From assembly GCF_016127915.1 (NCBI RefSeq), contig NZ_CP066059.1:1260001-1324000 (forward strand): 64,000 nt of DNA. Reading direction: 5' to 3'. Positions within the stretch are counted from its first letter, which is position 1; each line of letters opens with the position of its first letter. The position numbers and the translations under genes were made by a program. Below the pieces are notes generated by a model. That model saw only the letters and a program-made list of their open reading frames with translations. It did no database searches and was not told the DNA's origin. The DNA is from Streptococcus oralis (GTDB taxonomy: Bacteria; Bacillota; Bacilli; Lactobacillales; Streptococcaceae). This document shows positions 9,388-18,590 of the stretch, piece by piece.

Positions 9388-10638
9388 ATGTTTGAAGTAG
9401 AAGAATGGCTTCATAGTCGGATTGGTTTAAACTTTAGATCTGGACTTGGACGAATACAGCGAGCAGTGGATTTGCTGGGGAATCCTGAGAAGACTTATCC
9501 TATTATCCACGTAACAGGAACTAACGGTAAAGGGTCAACTATTGCCTTTATGAGAGAATTGTTTGTAGCTCATGGAAAAAAAGTTGGCACCTTTACCTCT
9601 CCTCATATCATCAGTATCCATGATCGAATCTGTATCAATGGACAACCGATCGCTGATGAAGACTTTATCCGTATAGCTAACCAAGTCAAGGAGATGGAAA
9701 AGACGCTTTTGCAAACCCATGACCAGTTGTCCTTTTTTGAATTACTGACTCTGATTGCCTTGCTTTACTTTAAAGAGCAGGGAGTGGATCTAGTTCTGCT
9801 AGAAGTGGGGATCGGTGGTTTGCTTGACACAACGAATGTCGTAACAGGAGAGATTGCAGTTATTACTTCTATTGGGTTAGACCATCAGGAGACCTTGGGC
9901 GATAGCCTGGAGAAAATAGCCGAGCAGAAAGCTGGCATTTTCAAGGCTGGAAAGAAGGCGGTCATTGCTAAGCTCGCTCCAGAAGCGGAGCTTGTCTGTC
10001 AAAAAAGAGCAAGAGAGTTAGCTGTGGATCTCTATCAAGCTGGGCGAGACTTCACCTTGAATGCTGGGGATTTTTCAAGTAAGCTAGCAAGCTTTTCACA
10101 GCTTGAAATTGGTTTGGAAGGTGCTTATCAGCAAGAAAATGCCACCTTGGCTTTAGAAACTTTTCTTCTGTTTATGGCGTCAGGAGGTGAAAGGGTCGAA
10201 GAAGAGTTTGTCAGACGGGCTTTGAAGGAAACACATTGGGCAGGTCGATTGGAACGGATTCGTCCGCAAATCTACCTAGATGGGGCTCACAATCTGCCAG
10301 CCTTGACTCGTCTAGTAGAGTTTATCCAGGGGAAAATCCAGCAAGGTTATCAAGTCCGTATCCTTTTTGGTGCCCTTAAACGCAAGGATTATCAGGGGAT
10401 GCTAGGCTATCTAATGGAGCAATTGCCTCAGGTGGAACTTAAGGTAACAGGCTTTGACTACCAAGGCTCTCTGGATGAAAAGGATGTGGCGGGTTACGAT
10501 TTGATTCTTTCCTATGGGGACTTTATCAGAGAATTTGAAGAAAAGGCCAATGACCAGGACTTGCTTTTCGTGACTGGATCCCTCTACTTTATTTCGGAAG
10601 TGCGAGCTAGTTTGTTAAGGAGCGATGAGATTAGTTGA
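9388..10638 (+). CDS. folC: Dihydrofolate synthase / folylpolyglutamate synthase
   Basis: Mur-ligase-fold enzyme of 416 residues that adds glutamate to dihydropteroate and folates. ATP loop VTGTNGKGST is at residues 42-51, with downstream LEVGIGGLLDTTN and SIGLDHQETLG motifs and the C-terminal LDGAHN. Start set at ATG 9388, which has AAGGAGACATGT in front; an in-frame TTG at 9334 lies just past a terminator and lacks a ribosome site. Confidence 0.93.
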   Translation: MFEVEEWLHSRIGLNFRSGLGRIQRAVDLLGNPEKTYPIIHVTGTNGKGSTIAFMRELFVAHGKKVGTFTSPHIISIHDRICINGQPIADEDFIRIANQVKEMEKTLLQTHDQLSFFELLTLIALLYFKEQGVDLVLLEVGIGGLLDTTNVVTGEIAVITSIGLDHQETLGDSLEKIAEQKAGIFKAGKKAVIAKLAPEAELVCQKRARELAVDLYQAGRDFTLNAGDFSSKLASFSQLEIGLEGAYQQENATLALETFLLFMASGGERVEEEFVRRALKETHWAGRLERIRPQIYLDGAHNLPALTRLVEFIQGKIQQGYQVRILFGALKRKDYQGMLGYLMEQLPQVELKVTGFDYQGSLDEKDVAGYDLILSYGDFIREFEEKANDQDLLFVTGSLYFISEVRASLLRSDEIS

Positions 10639-10728
10639 CCTTCTAGATTTAAGTTGCTATACTGGAGGTAGGAGGTATATCTGGAAGCGATTCCAGCAAA
10701 ATATTGGCATAAAAGAAAGGAAATCGCT

Positions 10729-11184
10729 ATGAAAACGAAAACATTCACACTTTCTATTGCTTCCCTAGCAATTCTTAGTCTTTTAGCAGCTTGTGGACCT
10801 AAGGCACAAGCCCCTACCCAGCAATCTGCTCAGCAATCATCTACTCAACAAGAATCATCTTCTAGTGCTACGACAAGTGCTAGCCAACCACAGGCGTCCT
10901 CAAGTCAGGATACTACTGTAGCTCAACCTACGAATATCGATGGTACCTATACTGGAAAAGATGAGAATGACCAAATCACTCTTGTTGTAACAGGTAAAAC
11001 TGGTACATGGACTGAGGTCGAGCCAGATGGAGATAAGGAAATCAAGCAAGTCAGCTTTGAACCAGAAAATCAACGTGTCATTATCGGTGATGATGTCAAA
11101 ATATATACGGTTAATGGTAATCAATTGATTATCGACGATATGGACCGAGAGGCATCTGACCGAGTGGTATTAACTAAGCAATAA
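10729..11184 (+). CDS. Small Ser/Gln-rich lipoprotein
   Basis: Protein of 151 residues with a signal peptide and lipobox LLAACG (lipidated Cys22). A low-complexity Gln/Ser/Thr linker (about 25-65) would span the wall. A compact C-terminal domain (NIDGTYTGKDENDQ...) of lipocalin-like beta pattern follows. Found in mitis-group streptococci without known function. Ribosome site AAGAAAGGAAATCGCT; terminator follows. Confidence 0.78.
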   Translation: MKTKTFTLSIASLAILSLLAACGPKAQAPTQQSAQQSSTQQESSSSATTSASQPQASSSQDTTVAQPTNIDGTYTGKDENDQITLVVTGKTGTWTEVEPDGDKEIKQVSFEPENQRVIIGDDVKIYTVNGNQLIIDDMDREASDRVVLTKQ

Positions 11185-11194
11185 TGATTAAGTA

Positions 11195-11238
11195 AAAGTT
11201 CCAATGAGATGAAATTCATCTTTTTGGAGCTTTTTTTC
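11195..11238 (+). terminator. Terminator after the Ser/Gln-rich lipoprotein gene
   Basis: AAGTTCCA-ATG-AGATGAA pairs with TTCATCT-TTT-TGGAGCTT, followed by a run of T residues. Confidence 0.75.
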
Positions 11239-11276
11239 TTGAAAAAGTGGCTGGCTGTTCTTTACTAACTTTTTAC

Positions 11277-11324
11277 TTAAAACGCTTACAAATATTTGTA
11301 AAACTTCTTATAAGGTCGTATACT
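11277..11324 (+). promoter_or_regulatory. Promoter with cre-like site and 16-bp palindrome (alcohol dehydrogenase)
   Basis: TTAAAACGCTTACA (11277-11290) resembles a catabolite-responsive element. The perfect palindrome TTACAAATATTTGTAA (11286-11301) overlaps both it and the -35 TTGTAA (11296-11301); 17 bases on is -10 TATACT (11319-11324). CcpA plus a second regulator at this promoter is inferred. The palindrome does not match the TTGT...ACAA layout of a Rex site. Confidence 0.55.
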
Positions 11325-11369
11325 TATAGTAAATAATCAAATAGCGCAGATGCGCAGGAGGAAAAGCAT

Positions 11370-12521
11370 ATGGCTACATTTTACGTTCCATCAGTTAACC
11401 TTATTGGTAAAGGTGTTGTAAATGAAGTAGGTCCGTATATCAAGGAACTAGGGTATAAGAAGGCCCTTTTGGTGACAGATAAGTTCATCGAAGGCAGTGA
11501 TATTTTACCTAAGGTCCTAAAACCATTAGATGCTGAAGGGGTCGAATATGTGATCTTTAGCGATGTGGAGCCAAATCCGACTTGCAAGAACGTCACAGAT
11601 GGAGTGGCTGCCCTGAAAGAGCATGGATGTGACTTCATCATCAGTCTTGGGGGAGGGTCTCCACAGGATGCGGCTAGCTGTATCTCTATCATCGCCACAA
11701 ATGGTGGAAAACCACAGGACTACGAAGGTCTTCACAAGTCTGCTAAAAAAGGCTTGCCAGTGGTTGCAATCAATACAACAGCTGGAACTTCTGCAGAAAT
11801 CACGATTAACTATGTTATTACTGACGAAGAACGCAAGGTCAAGATGGTAATGGTTGATAAGAACAGCCTCGCCCTCATCTCTGTCAATGATCCAGAACTC
11901 ATGCTTTCAAAACCGAAAGGATTGACAGCGGCGACAGGTATGGATGCTCTTACCCATGCTGTCGAAGCCTTGGTAACACCAGGTGCTTATAATGTGACCA
12001 AGAAACTCTCTATCGGAGCTATTGAACTCATCAAAGAGTATCTTCCTCGTGCTGTGGCAAATGGCCAAGATATTGAAGCGCGTGAGGGTATGGTCAATGC
12101 TATCTTCCTCGGTGGTATGAGCTTTAACAATGCTGGTTTGGGCTATGTTCATTCTATGGCTCACCAACTCGGTGCGGTATATAACTTGCCACATGGTGTC
12201 TGCTGTGCCATGCTTCTCCCAGTTGTAGAACGTGAAAATGCCAAGCGTGTACCAGAAGCTTTCCGCAATGTAGCCAAGGCCTTGGGACTCCATGTTGAAG
12301 GAAAAACAGACCAAGAATGTGCGGACTATGCTATTGCTGAAATTGAGAAACTGTCTGAAACAGTAGGTATTCCGAAGAAACTCACTGAACTCGGTATCCA
12401 AGAAAAAGACTTTGATTTTGACTACCTTTCTAAGAATGCTTTGATCGATGCATGTGCGCCAGGCAATCCATTCATGCCAACTCTAGAAGAGACCATTGCT
12501 CTTTATAAAGAACTCTTTTAA
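11370..12521 (+). CDS. Iron-containing alcohol dehydrogenase (group III)
   Basis: NAD(P)-dependent enzyme of 383 residues. The nucleotide-binding GGGSPQDAA segment is near residues 96-104, and the metal-binding region carries GMDALTHAVEALV, GYVHSMAHQLGAVYNLPHGVCCA and the following His residues. Closest families are 1,3-propanediol and methanol/butanol dehydrogenases. The substrate is probably a fermentative aldehyde/alcohol and cannot be fixed from sequence. Monocistronic, with its own promoter and terminator. Ribosome site GCGCAGGAGGAAAAGC. Confidence 0.9.
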   Translation: MATFYVPSVNLIGKGVVNEVGPYIKELGYKKALLVTDKFIEGSDILPKVLKPLDAEGVEYVIFSDVEPNPTCKNVTDGVAALKEHGCDFIISLGGGSPQDAASCISIIATNGGKPQDYEGLHKSAKKGLPVVAINTTAGTSAEITINYVITDEERKVKMVMVDKNSLALISVNDPELMLSKPKGLTAATGMDALTHAVEALVTPGAYNVTKKLSIGAIELIKEYLPRAVANGQDIEAREGMVNAIFLGGMSFNNAGLGYVHSMAHQLGAVYNLPHGVCCAMLLPVVERENAKRVPEAFRNVAKALGLHVEGKTDQECADYAIAEIEKLSETVGIPKKLTELGIQEKDFDFDYLSKNALIDACAPGNPFMPTLEETIALYKELF

Positions 12522-12572
12522 AAATCAAGTAGAGTGGAAGGGACTTATTCCTCAAAATATAAATAATATTGG

Positions 12573-12601
12573 GAAGAACTATCATTTTGGTAGTTCTTTT
12601 T
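12573..12601 (+). terminator. Terminator after alcohol dehydrogenase gene
   Basis: AAGAACTATC pairs with GGTAGTTCTT and is followed by T residues. Confidence 0.75.
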
Positions 12602-12804
12602 AAGCCTCTTAATCCCCTAGTTAAAAATATAAAAAGGGCAGCGTTTCGTATAGTGAGGGTGTAGTTGAAGAATCTTGCAGTTCTTGGAATAGTTTTGAAT
12701 AAAAAAAGGTAAAAGGTTGCCATCTACCCCTGAACTGAGGTATACTAGTAGAAACATTAGTTTATCTATCGGTGAGGGAGAATGTTAGAAAAGGAAGGGG
12801 ATGT

Positions 12805-14337
12805 ATGACAGCTAGAAAAATGCAGCTACTCATGTCCAAATATGGTTTTAGTATTACCATTATGTTGGCAGAGTTGTTTATTGTCTTTGGTTTATTTCTC
12901 TATCTAGGGCAGATGGCTCCGATTCTCTGGATTATCCTAGTCATTTTAGTGAGCTTAGCGACTATTGTATCGATTGTCAATCGGTCCATGAATCCTGAGA
13001 GTAAGGTAACATGGCTGTTAGTAGCCTTTGTGCCAGTTTTTGGCCCTCTGCTCTATATCATGTTTGGAGAACGTCGTTTATCTAAAAAAGAATTGAAGCA
13101 GCTAAAGCAGCTCCAATCAATGGTTGACCGAGAGGACAATAGCAGAGCTCTCCGTTTGGAGTTAAAGGAAAAGGATAAGTCTGCTTATGGAGTTATCAAA
13201 TCTCTCCTCAGCATGGACACGAATGCAGATGTCTATGATCGAACGGATACACAATTTTTTTCATCTGGTGAAAGCATGTGGTGCCAGATGCTAGAGGATC
13301 TCAAGAAAGCAGAGAAGTTTATCTTTCTCGAATACTATATCATCGAAGAAGGTTTGATGTGGAACAGCATTTTAGAAATTTTGGAAGAAAAGGCTGCTCA
13401 AGGAGTAGAGGTGAAGCTTCTCTATGATGATATTGGATGTATGGCAACCTTACCTGGGGATTATACTATTCAGCTTCGTAGTCGAGGGATTGAAGCCCAT
13501 AAATTTAACAAGGTGATTCCGCGCTTAACTGTTGCTTATAACAACCGTGATCACCGTAAAATCATGGTTATCGATGGTCAAATTGCCTATACAGGTGGTG
13601 TCAATCTGGCCGATGAGTATATCAACCATATCGAACGCTTTGGTTATTGGAAGGATAGCGGAATTCGTCTGGATGGACCAGCAGTTAAGGCTTTTACCAG
13701 ACTCTTTTTATCTGCCTGGTACATCAACCGTGGAGAGATTAGTGACTTTGACCAATACCATCTTGAAAATCAGCCCAAAGATGGGATGGGGCTCTGTATT
13801 CCCTATAGTAGTGGACCAAAACCCATCTACCGAGCTCAAGTTGGAAAAACGGTCTACCAAAATCTTATCAATCAAGCTACAGATTACGTCTACATCACGA
13901 CTCCCTATCTGATTGCTGACTATGATCTAACTGAAAGTATCAAAAATGCAGCTCTGAGAGGGGTAGATGTGCGAATTGTGACGCCGTGTATCCCAGATAA
14001 GAAGGTTATTCAGTTAGTTACTCGGGGAGCCTATCCAGACTTGTTATCTGCAGGGGTTCGTATTTATGAGTACAGTCCGGGTTTCCTTCATAGTAAGCAA
14101 ATGCTTGTCGATGGAGAAGCAGCAACAGTGGGAACCATCAATTTTGACTATCGTAGCTTGCTCCACCACTATGAAAATGCCGTCTTGCTTTATAGAACGC
14201 AATCTATCATCGATATTGAGAGGGACTTCGAAGAGATTTTTAAAGTTTCTCAAGAAATTTATCCCCACACCATCAAAACCAGCTGGTATCAAAGCCTGAT
14301 TAAGGAAATTGTCCAGTTGTTTGCACCTATGCTGTAA
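12805..14337 (+). CDS. cls: Cardiolipin synthase
   Basis: Membrane phospholipase-D-superfamily enzyme of 510 residues that condenses two phosphatidylglycerols into cardiolipin. Two N-terminal membrane segments (about 15-65) precede two HKD motifs: HRKIMVID (H250, K252, D257) and HSKQMLVD (H429, K431, D436). Start set at ATG 12805 after GGAAGGGGATGT; the frame extends upstream to 12772 without a better ribosome site. Confidence 0.93.
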   Translation: MTARKMQLLMSKYGFSITIMLAELFIVFGLFLYLGQMAPILWIILVILVSLATIVSIVNRSMNPESKVTWLLVAFVPVFGPLLYIMFGERRLSKKELKQLKQLQSMVDREDNSRALRLELKEKDKSAYGVIKSLLSMDTNADVYDRTDTQFFSSGESMWCQMLEDLKKAEKFIFLEYYIIEEGLMWNSILEILEEKAAQGVEVKLLYDDIGCMATLPGDYTIQLRSRGIEAHKFNKVIPRLTVAYNNRDHRKIMVIDGQIAYTGGVNLADEYINHIERFGYWKDSGIRLDGPAVKAFTRLFLSAWYINRGEISDFDQYHLENQPKDGMGLCIPYSSGPKPIYRAQVGKTVYQNLINQATDYVYITTPYLIADYDLTESIKNAALRGVDVRIVTPCIPDKKVIQLVTRGAYPDLLSAGVRIYEYSPGFLHSKQMLVDGEAATVGTINFDYRSLLHHYENAVLLYRTQSIIDIERDFEEIFKVSQEIYPHTIKTSWYQSLIKEIVQLFAPML

Positions 14338-14347
14338 CTATCCATTA

Positions 14348-14377
14348 AGATCTAGCCCAAGGCTGGATCTTATTTTT
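14348..14377 (+). terminator. Terminator after cls
   Basis: AGATCTAGCC pairs with GGCTGGATCT (one G-U) and is followed by TATTTTTG. Confidence 0.75.
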
Positions 14378-14384
14378 GTCTTCT

Positions 14385-14392
14385 TACGAATA
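14385..14392 (+). promoter_or_regulatory. cin-box (ComX/SigX promoter)
   Basis: A perfect TACGAATA, the core sequence recognised by the alternative competence sigma factor of streptococci, lies 20 bases before the next start codon and just after the cls terminator. It marks the following two genes as late competence genes. Confidence 0.85.
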
Positions 14393-14412
14393 GATAAGTA
14401 AAGGAGAAAACC

Positions 14413-14556
14413 ATGCTTAATCTAGAAGATGATGATTTTATCAGAGAGTATAGAAACAGCCGATTTCACCGTTTTCGTGAAATCGAACGCTTTGCGCTAT
14501 TGGATAAGAAATTCAGCAAATATCAATCCCAAGCTGACATTCCTGTAAGATTTTGA
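14413..14556 (+). CDS. 47-aa protein in competence operon
   Basis: Small ORF starting MLNLEDDDFIREYRN, preceded by AAGGAGAAAACC and lying between the cin-box and ccs4. It is charged, has no membrane segment or signal peptide, and is acidic first and basic later. Its well-placed ribosome site and ComX promoter argue that it is expressed during competence. Function is unknown. Confidence 0.7.
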   Translation: MLNLEDDDFIREYRNSRFHRFREIERFALLDKKFSKYQSQADIPVRF

Positions 14557-14591
14557 TATACTAAAACAGATAAACTTAGAGGAGAAATTGA

Positions 14592-16109
14592 ATGAACGTA
14601 TACGGGAAAATAGATGAGAAACAAGAAGAATCTCATTACCAAGACTGGTCAGTGCCAGAAAAACGAGAAGGAGCTCCCATTCCCTTTTTTAGTATTTTGC
14701 TTTGGAGTTTAGTAGCCACAGCCATTTCGGTTGCCCTGCCTTTTATTTTTGGTTTAATCAGTCCGCAACAAAGTCAGGATCTTTATACCGGTTGGGCCTT
14801 GCATCAAAATGGTCAAATGTATACAGATTATTTTGGGACGGAGGGATTGCTCTATTATGTGCTAACCTACCTTTTTCAAGGCAGTATTCTGATTGCTTTG
14901 GTTGAGTGGTTGGCTTTGTTTGGAGCAGGTGTTTTTCTTTTTAAGGCTGCGGATACTCTTGTCGGCCAAGAAAAGGAAGCGAAACGAGTTGTCTTTATTT
15001 TATACTTGCTTGTAGCGGGCCTCGCTTTTGGTGGTGGCTATGCTCTCTTGCTAGCTCTGCCTTTCCTATTTTATTCATTGAGTATCGTTACAAATTATCT
15101 CGCTTTTCCAAAGGATGACAAAGGATTTGTACGAGTGGGTATGAGCCTTGCTCTCGCTTTCTTTCTTGCGCCAATCCCAACAGCCTTGTTTGCGGCTGTA
15201 CTGGCCTTAGGGATTATCGGCTTTAATCTAGGCAAAGGTCACTTTGTTCATGGCCTATATCAGTTCTTTGCGTCAGCCCTAGGATTTTCACTTTTATTCT
15301 ATCCTTTAGGCTACTATACAGTGTGGACAGGTAGTTTTGGGGATGCCATTAGCCAGACCTTGTATCCGGTAAATACTCTTAGCCTCTTTTCGAACTCGCA
15401 TTTGCTTGAAAATGCAGCCTTCTATGGCTTGCTTGCTATTGGATTAGGTTCCCTTGGTTTGCTCTTTGCAGGCTTGTTCCAGTCAAAACCAGCCAAGCAA
15501 TATGCCCTCTCAATTGCTGCTAGCTTGGGATTGATGGTTTCTTTGGGAATCTTGATTCTCTCCAAAGAAACCATCAATGGTACTCGTCTTGTGGTGCTAA
15601 TTCCTTTCTTGGTCCTGCTCCTTCTGACAGGAATCAAGGAAGATGTTTCGGATGGAGGGAGTCGTCGTAGAAGAAGACGTGAGAAACAAACTTCTTTCTT
15701 TAAAGGAAATTTCTATCTACCACTGATTGCCCTTGCCTACCTTATTGTTCTTCCTATTGTGAGTCGCTACCTTTCTCACCCAGCGACTTATCAGGAGAGA
15801 GAACGTCTTGCTAGCATGGTCAAACAACAAACGAGTTCTGAGGATCGTGTCTATGCATGGGATGATCGTCCTGATTTCTACCGTGCAAGTGAACGCTTGG
15901 CGCCGACTTCTCTATCAACTCCAACACTCTATACTGCAAGCGATGAAAATAAAACCAAACTGATGAATGACCTGAAAGAGAATCAGCCGAAGATGATTGT
16001 GGTCAATCAAAAAGTTGCCTTGTGGTCAGATGTAGAGAGCTGGCTCAGTGAAAACTATGAGCTTGTTCAGACAGATACTAGCGAGTTCAAACTTTATAAA
16101 TCAAAATAA
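14592..16109 (+). CDS. ccs4: Competence-induced membrane protein Ccs4
   Basis: Integral membrane protein of 505 residues with about ten hydrophobic helices between residues 33 and 395 and a short extracytoplasmic-type C-terminal domain (about 400-505). It sits where pneumococcus carries ccs4, described as competence induced, and the upstream cin-box supports this. The overall plan (helices, then soluble C-terminal domain with DDRPDFYRAS and AWDD) is reminiscent of GT-C glycosyltransferases, but no activity is known. A basic RRRRRR cluster lies at the internal loop near residue 357. Confidence 0.8.
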   Translation: MNVYGKIDEKQEESHYQDWSVPEKREGAPIPFFSILLWSLVATAISVALPFIFGLISPQQSQDLYTGWALHQNGQMYTDYFGTEGLLYYVLTYLFQGSILIALVEWLALFGAGVFLFKAADTLVGQEKEAKRVVFILYLLVAGLAFGGGYALLLALPFLFYSLSIVTNYLAFPKDDKGFVRVGMSLALAFFLAPIPTALFAAVLALGIIGFNLGKGHFVHGLYQFFASALGFSLLFYPLGYYTVWTGSFGDAISQTLYPVNTLSLFSNSHLLENAAFYGLLAIGLGSLGLLFAGLFQSKPAKQYALSIAASLGLMVSLGILILSKETINGTRLVVLIPFLVLLLLTGIKEDVSDGGSRRRRRREKQTSFFKGNFYLPLIALAYLIVLPIVSRYLSHPATYQERERLASMVKQQTSSEDRVYAWDDRPDFYRASERLAPTSLSTPTLYTASDENKTKLMNDLKENQPKMIVVNQKVALWSDVESWLSENYELVQTDTSEFKLYKSK

Positions 16110-16114
16110 CAAAA

Positions 16115-16171
16115 AATCAATATCTTGTGGAATTTTAAAAATTTTAGGATTTTTGACACAAGATATTGATT
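16115..16171 (+). promoter_or_regulatory. Paired inverted NrdR-like boxes (also potential terminator stem)
   Basis: AATCAATATCTTGTG (16115-16129) and its exact reverse complement CACAAGATATTGATT (16157-16171) are centred 42 bases apart, about four helical turns. CACAAGATATTG differs by one base from the core of the NrdR box CACWATATATTG. The second copy overlaps the -35 TTGATT (16166-16171), 16 bases before -10 TATAAT (16188-16193). The pair could also fold as a 15-bp stem followed by TTTATTTTT, ending ccs4 transcription. Confidence 0.7.
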
Positions 16172-16223
16172 TTTATTTTTAGAGTGGTATAATACTTCAT
16201 AGAACAACATTTTAGAAAAGAGC

Positions 16224-18437
16224 ATGGATATGATTGTATTAGAAGAAAAGCTTGCAACCGTTCCCACCTTGTTTGTTGAAAAACGAGATGGTAGACGTGT
16301 AGTGTTTGATGTAGACAAGATTGACAAGGCTCTCCACAAGGCGGCAGAAAAAGTTATAGACCTTACGCCTCTAGTAGAAAAACGCCTAAATGGTCTAGTT
16401 GAAAGAATCGTGACTGAAATTCACAGTCGCTTCCCTCAAGGTGTCAAGATTTATGAAATTCAAAATGTCGTAGAACATGAACTCCTTGAAGCCAAAGAAT
16501 ATGCGCTGGCTGAGGAGTATATCACTTATCGGACACAGAGGGATTTTGAGCGCTCAAAAGCGACAGATATTAACTTTAGTATCCATAAGCTGCTCAATAA
16601 AGACCAAGCCGTTGTCAATGAAAATGCTAATAAAGACAGTGATGTTTTTAATACCCAGCGTGATTTGACAGCAGGGATTGTTGGGAAATCAATCGGATTG
16701 CAAATGCTTCCTAAGCACGTAGCCAATGCTCATCAAAAAGGGGATATCCACTATCATGACTTGGACTACAGCCCCTACACTCCGATGACTAACTGCTGTT
16801 TGATTGATTTTAAAGGCATGCTGGAGAATGGTTTTAAGATTGGAAATGCAGAGGTAGAGAGTCCCAAGTCTATCCAGACTGCGACAGCTCAGATTTCCCA
16901 AATCATCGCCAATGTTGCTTCTAGTCAGTACGGGGGCTGTTCAGCCGACCGTATCGATGAAGTCTTGGCGCCTTATGCAGAGAAGAATTACCAAAAACAC
17001 CTCAAGGATGCGGAAGAATGGGTTTTGCCTGAGAAACGGGAAGATTACGGTTGGAAGAAAACTCAAAAAGATATCTATGATGCCATGCAATCTCTTGAGT
17101 ATGAAATCAACACCCTCTTCACTTCAAATGGACAAACACCTTTTACTTCGCTCGGTTTTGGATTAGGAACTAATCGTTTTGAGCGGGAAATTCAAAAAGC
17201 TATCTTAAACATCCGAATCAAGGGACTTGGTTCAGAACACCGTACAGCTATCTTCCCTAAACTTATCTTTACATTAAAAAGAGGCCTCAACTTAGAAGAG
17301 GGGACTCCAAACTATGACATCAAACAGTTGGCCCTCGAGTGTGCAACCAAGCGGATGTACCCTGATGTCTTGTCCTACGATAAGATTATCGAACTGACTG
17401 GTTCTTTCAAGGTTCCTATGGGTTGTCGCTCCTTCCTCCAAGGCTGGAAAGATGAAAATGGCGTTGAGGTCAATTCAGGTCGGATGAATCTAGGTGTTGT
17501 GACGGTCAATTTGCCTCGTATCGCCCTCGAGTCTGAAGGAGATCTGAATAAGTTCTGGGAAATCTTCAACGAACGTATGAATATAGCAGAAGATGCTCTG
17601 GTTTACCGTGTTGAACGGACCAAGGAAGCAACACCAGCGAATGCCCCAATCCTCTATCAGTACGGGGCCTTCGGACGCCGTCTCGGAAAAGAAGAAAGTG
17701 TTGACCAACTCTTTAAGAATCGCCGTGCGACAGTTTCACTGGGCTACATTGGTTTGTACGAAGTGGCTACTGTCTTCTTTGGAAACAGCTGGGAAAGTAA
17801 TCCAGAAGCCAAGGAATTCACACTGGAAATCATTCGCGATATGAAACGTCGTGTGGAAGAGTGGTCTGACCAATATGGTTACCATTTCTCTATCTACTCC
17901 ACACCGTCTGAAAGTCTGACAGACCGCTTCTGTCGCTTGGATACAGAGAAGTTCGGCTCTATTCCTGATATTACGGATAAGGAATACTACACCAACTCTT
18001 TCCACTACGATGTCCGGAAAAATCCAACACCGTTTGAAAAATTAGACTTTGAGAAAGTTTATCCAGAAGCAGGTGCGTCAGGTGGTTTCATCCATTATTG
18101 TGAGTATCCAGTTCTTCAACAAAATCCTAAAGCCCTGGAAGCTGTTTGGGACTATGCCTATGACCGTGTCGGCTATCTAGGGACCAATACTCCGATTGAT
18201 CGTTGCTACAAGTGTGACTTTGAAGGGGATTTTGAACCAACTGAGCGAGGATTCGCTTGTCCAAACTGTGGCAATAGCGACCCTAAAACAGTAGACGTGG
18301 TCAAACGTACGTGTGGTTATCTGGGAAATCCTCAAGCGCGTCCAATGGTTAATGGACGCCACAAGGAAATCGCTGCGCGTGTCAAACACATGAACGGTTC
18401 AACCATTAAAACAGCCGGACATGAAGTAACAAATTAG
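16224..18437 (+). CDS. nrdD: Anaerobic ribonucleoside-triphosphate reductase
   Basis: Class III ribonucleotide reductase of 737 residues, a glycyl-radical enzyme that makes dNTPs without oxygen using formate. The N-terminal ATP-cone (KRDGRRVVFDVDKIDKAL, about 20-105) is present. The C-terminal zinc site uses CYKC (661/664) and CPNC (679/682). The radical glycine is G698 in RTCGYLG. It is activated by NrdG, encoded four genes downstream. The start at 16224 may alternatively be the Met two codons later. Confidence 0.96.
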   Translation: MDMIVLEEKLATVPTLFVEKRDGRRVVFDVDKIDKALHKAAEKVIDLTPLVEKRLNGLVERIVTEIHSRFPQGVKIYEIQNVVEHELLEAKEYALAEEYITYRTQRDFERSKATDINFSIHKLLNKDQAVVNENANKDSDVFNTQRDLTAGIVGKSIGLQMLPKHVANAHQKGDIHYHDLDYSPYTPMTNCCLIDFKGMLENGFKIGNAEVESPKSIQTATAQISQIIANVASSQYGGCSADRIDEVLAPYAEKNYQKHLKDAEEWVLPEKREDYGWKKTQKDIYDAMQSLEYEINTLFTSNGQTPFTSLGFGLGTNRFEREIQKAILNIRIKGLGSEHRTAIFPKLIFTLKRGLNLEEGTPNYDIKQLALECATKRMYPDVLSYDKIIELTGSFKVPMGCRSFLQGWKDENGVEVNSGRMNLGVVTVNLPRIALESEGDLNKFWEIFNERMNIAEDALVYRVERTKEATPANAPILYQYGAFGRRLGKEESVDQLFKNRRATVSLGYIGLYEVATVFFGNSWESNPEAKEFTLEIIRDMKRRVEEWSDQYGYHFSIYSTPSESLTDRFCRLDTEKFGSIPDITDKEYYTNSFHYDVRKNPTPFEKLDFEKVYPEAGASGGFIHYCEYPVLQQNPKALEAVWDYAYDRVGYLGTNTPIDRCYKCDFEGDFEPTERGFACPNCGNSDPKTVDVVKRTCGYLGNPQARPMVNGRHKEIAARVKHMNGSTIKTAGHEVTN

Positions 18438-18448
18438 AAGGAAACGCA

Positions 18449-18589
18449 ATGGGGAAATACCAATTAGACGATAAGGGACGTGCTCAAGTAACCCGTTATC
18501 ATGAAAAACATTCGAAAGGTGGAGTAGGAAAAAAAGAACGCTTGCTCAACCTCAGAGAACAGTTTTTAAACAAGAACAAGAAAAAATAA
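18449..18589 (+). CDS. Conserved 46-aa basic protein in nrd operon
   Basis: Small ORF MGKYQLDDKGRAQVTRYHE... starting 11 bases after the nrdD stop, with AGAAGGAAACGCA as ribosome site. Lysine-rich, no membrane segment. A similar small gene sits between nrdD and nrdG in pneumococcus. It may assist the reductase or bind nucleic acid; nothing in the sequence decides. Confidence 0.8.
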   Translation: MGKYQLDDKGRAQVTRYHEKHSKGGVGKKERLLNLREQFLNKNKKK

Positions 18590-18590
18590 A

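Noticed and set aside
11286..11301. Rex operator at the alcohol dehydrogenase promoter
   Set aside because: The palindrome is TTACAAATATTTGTAA, which has ACAA...TTGT order, opposite to the Rex layout TTGT...ACAA.
12772..12804. Earlier start for cls
   Set aside because: Alternative start has no family support; ATG 12805 has GGAAGGGG in front.
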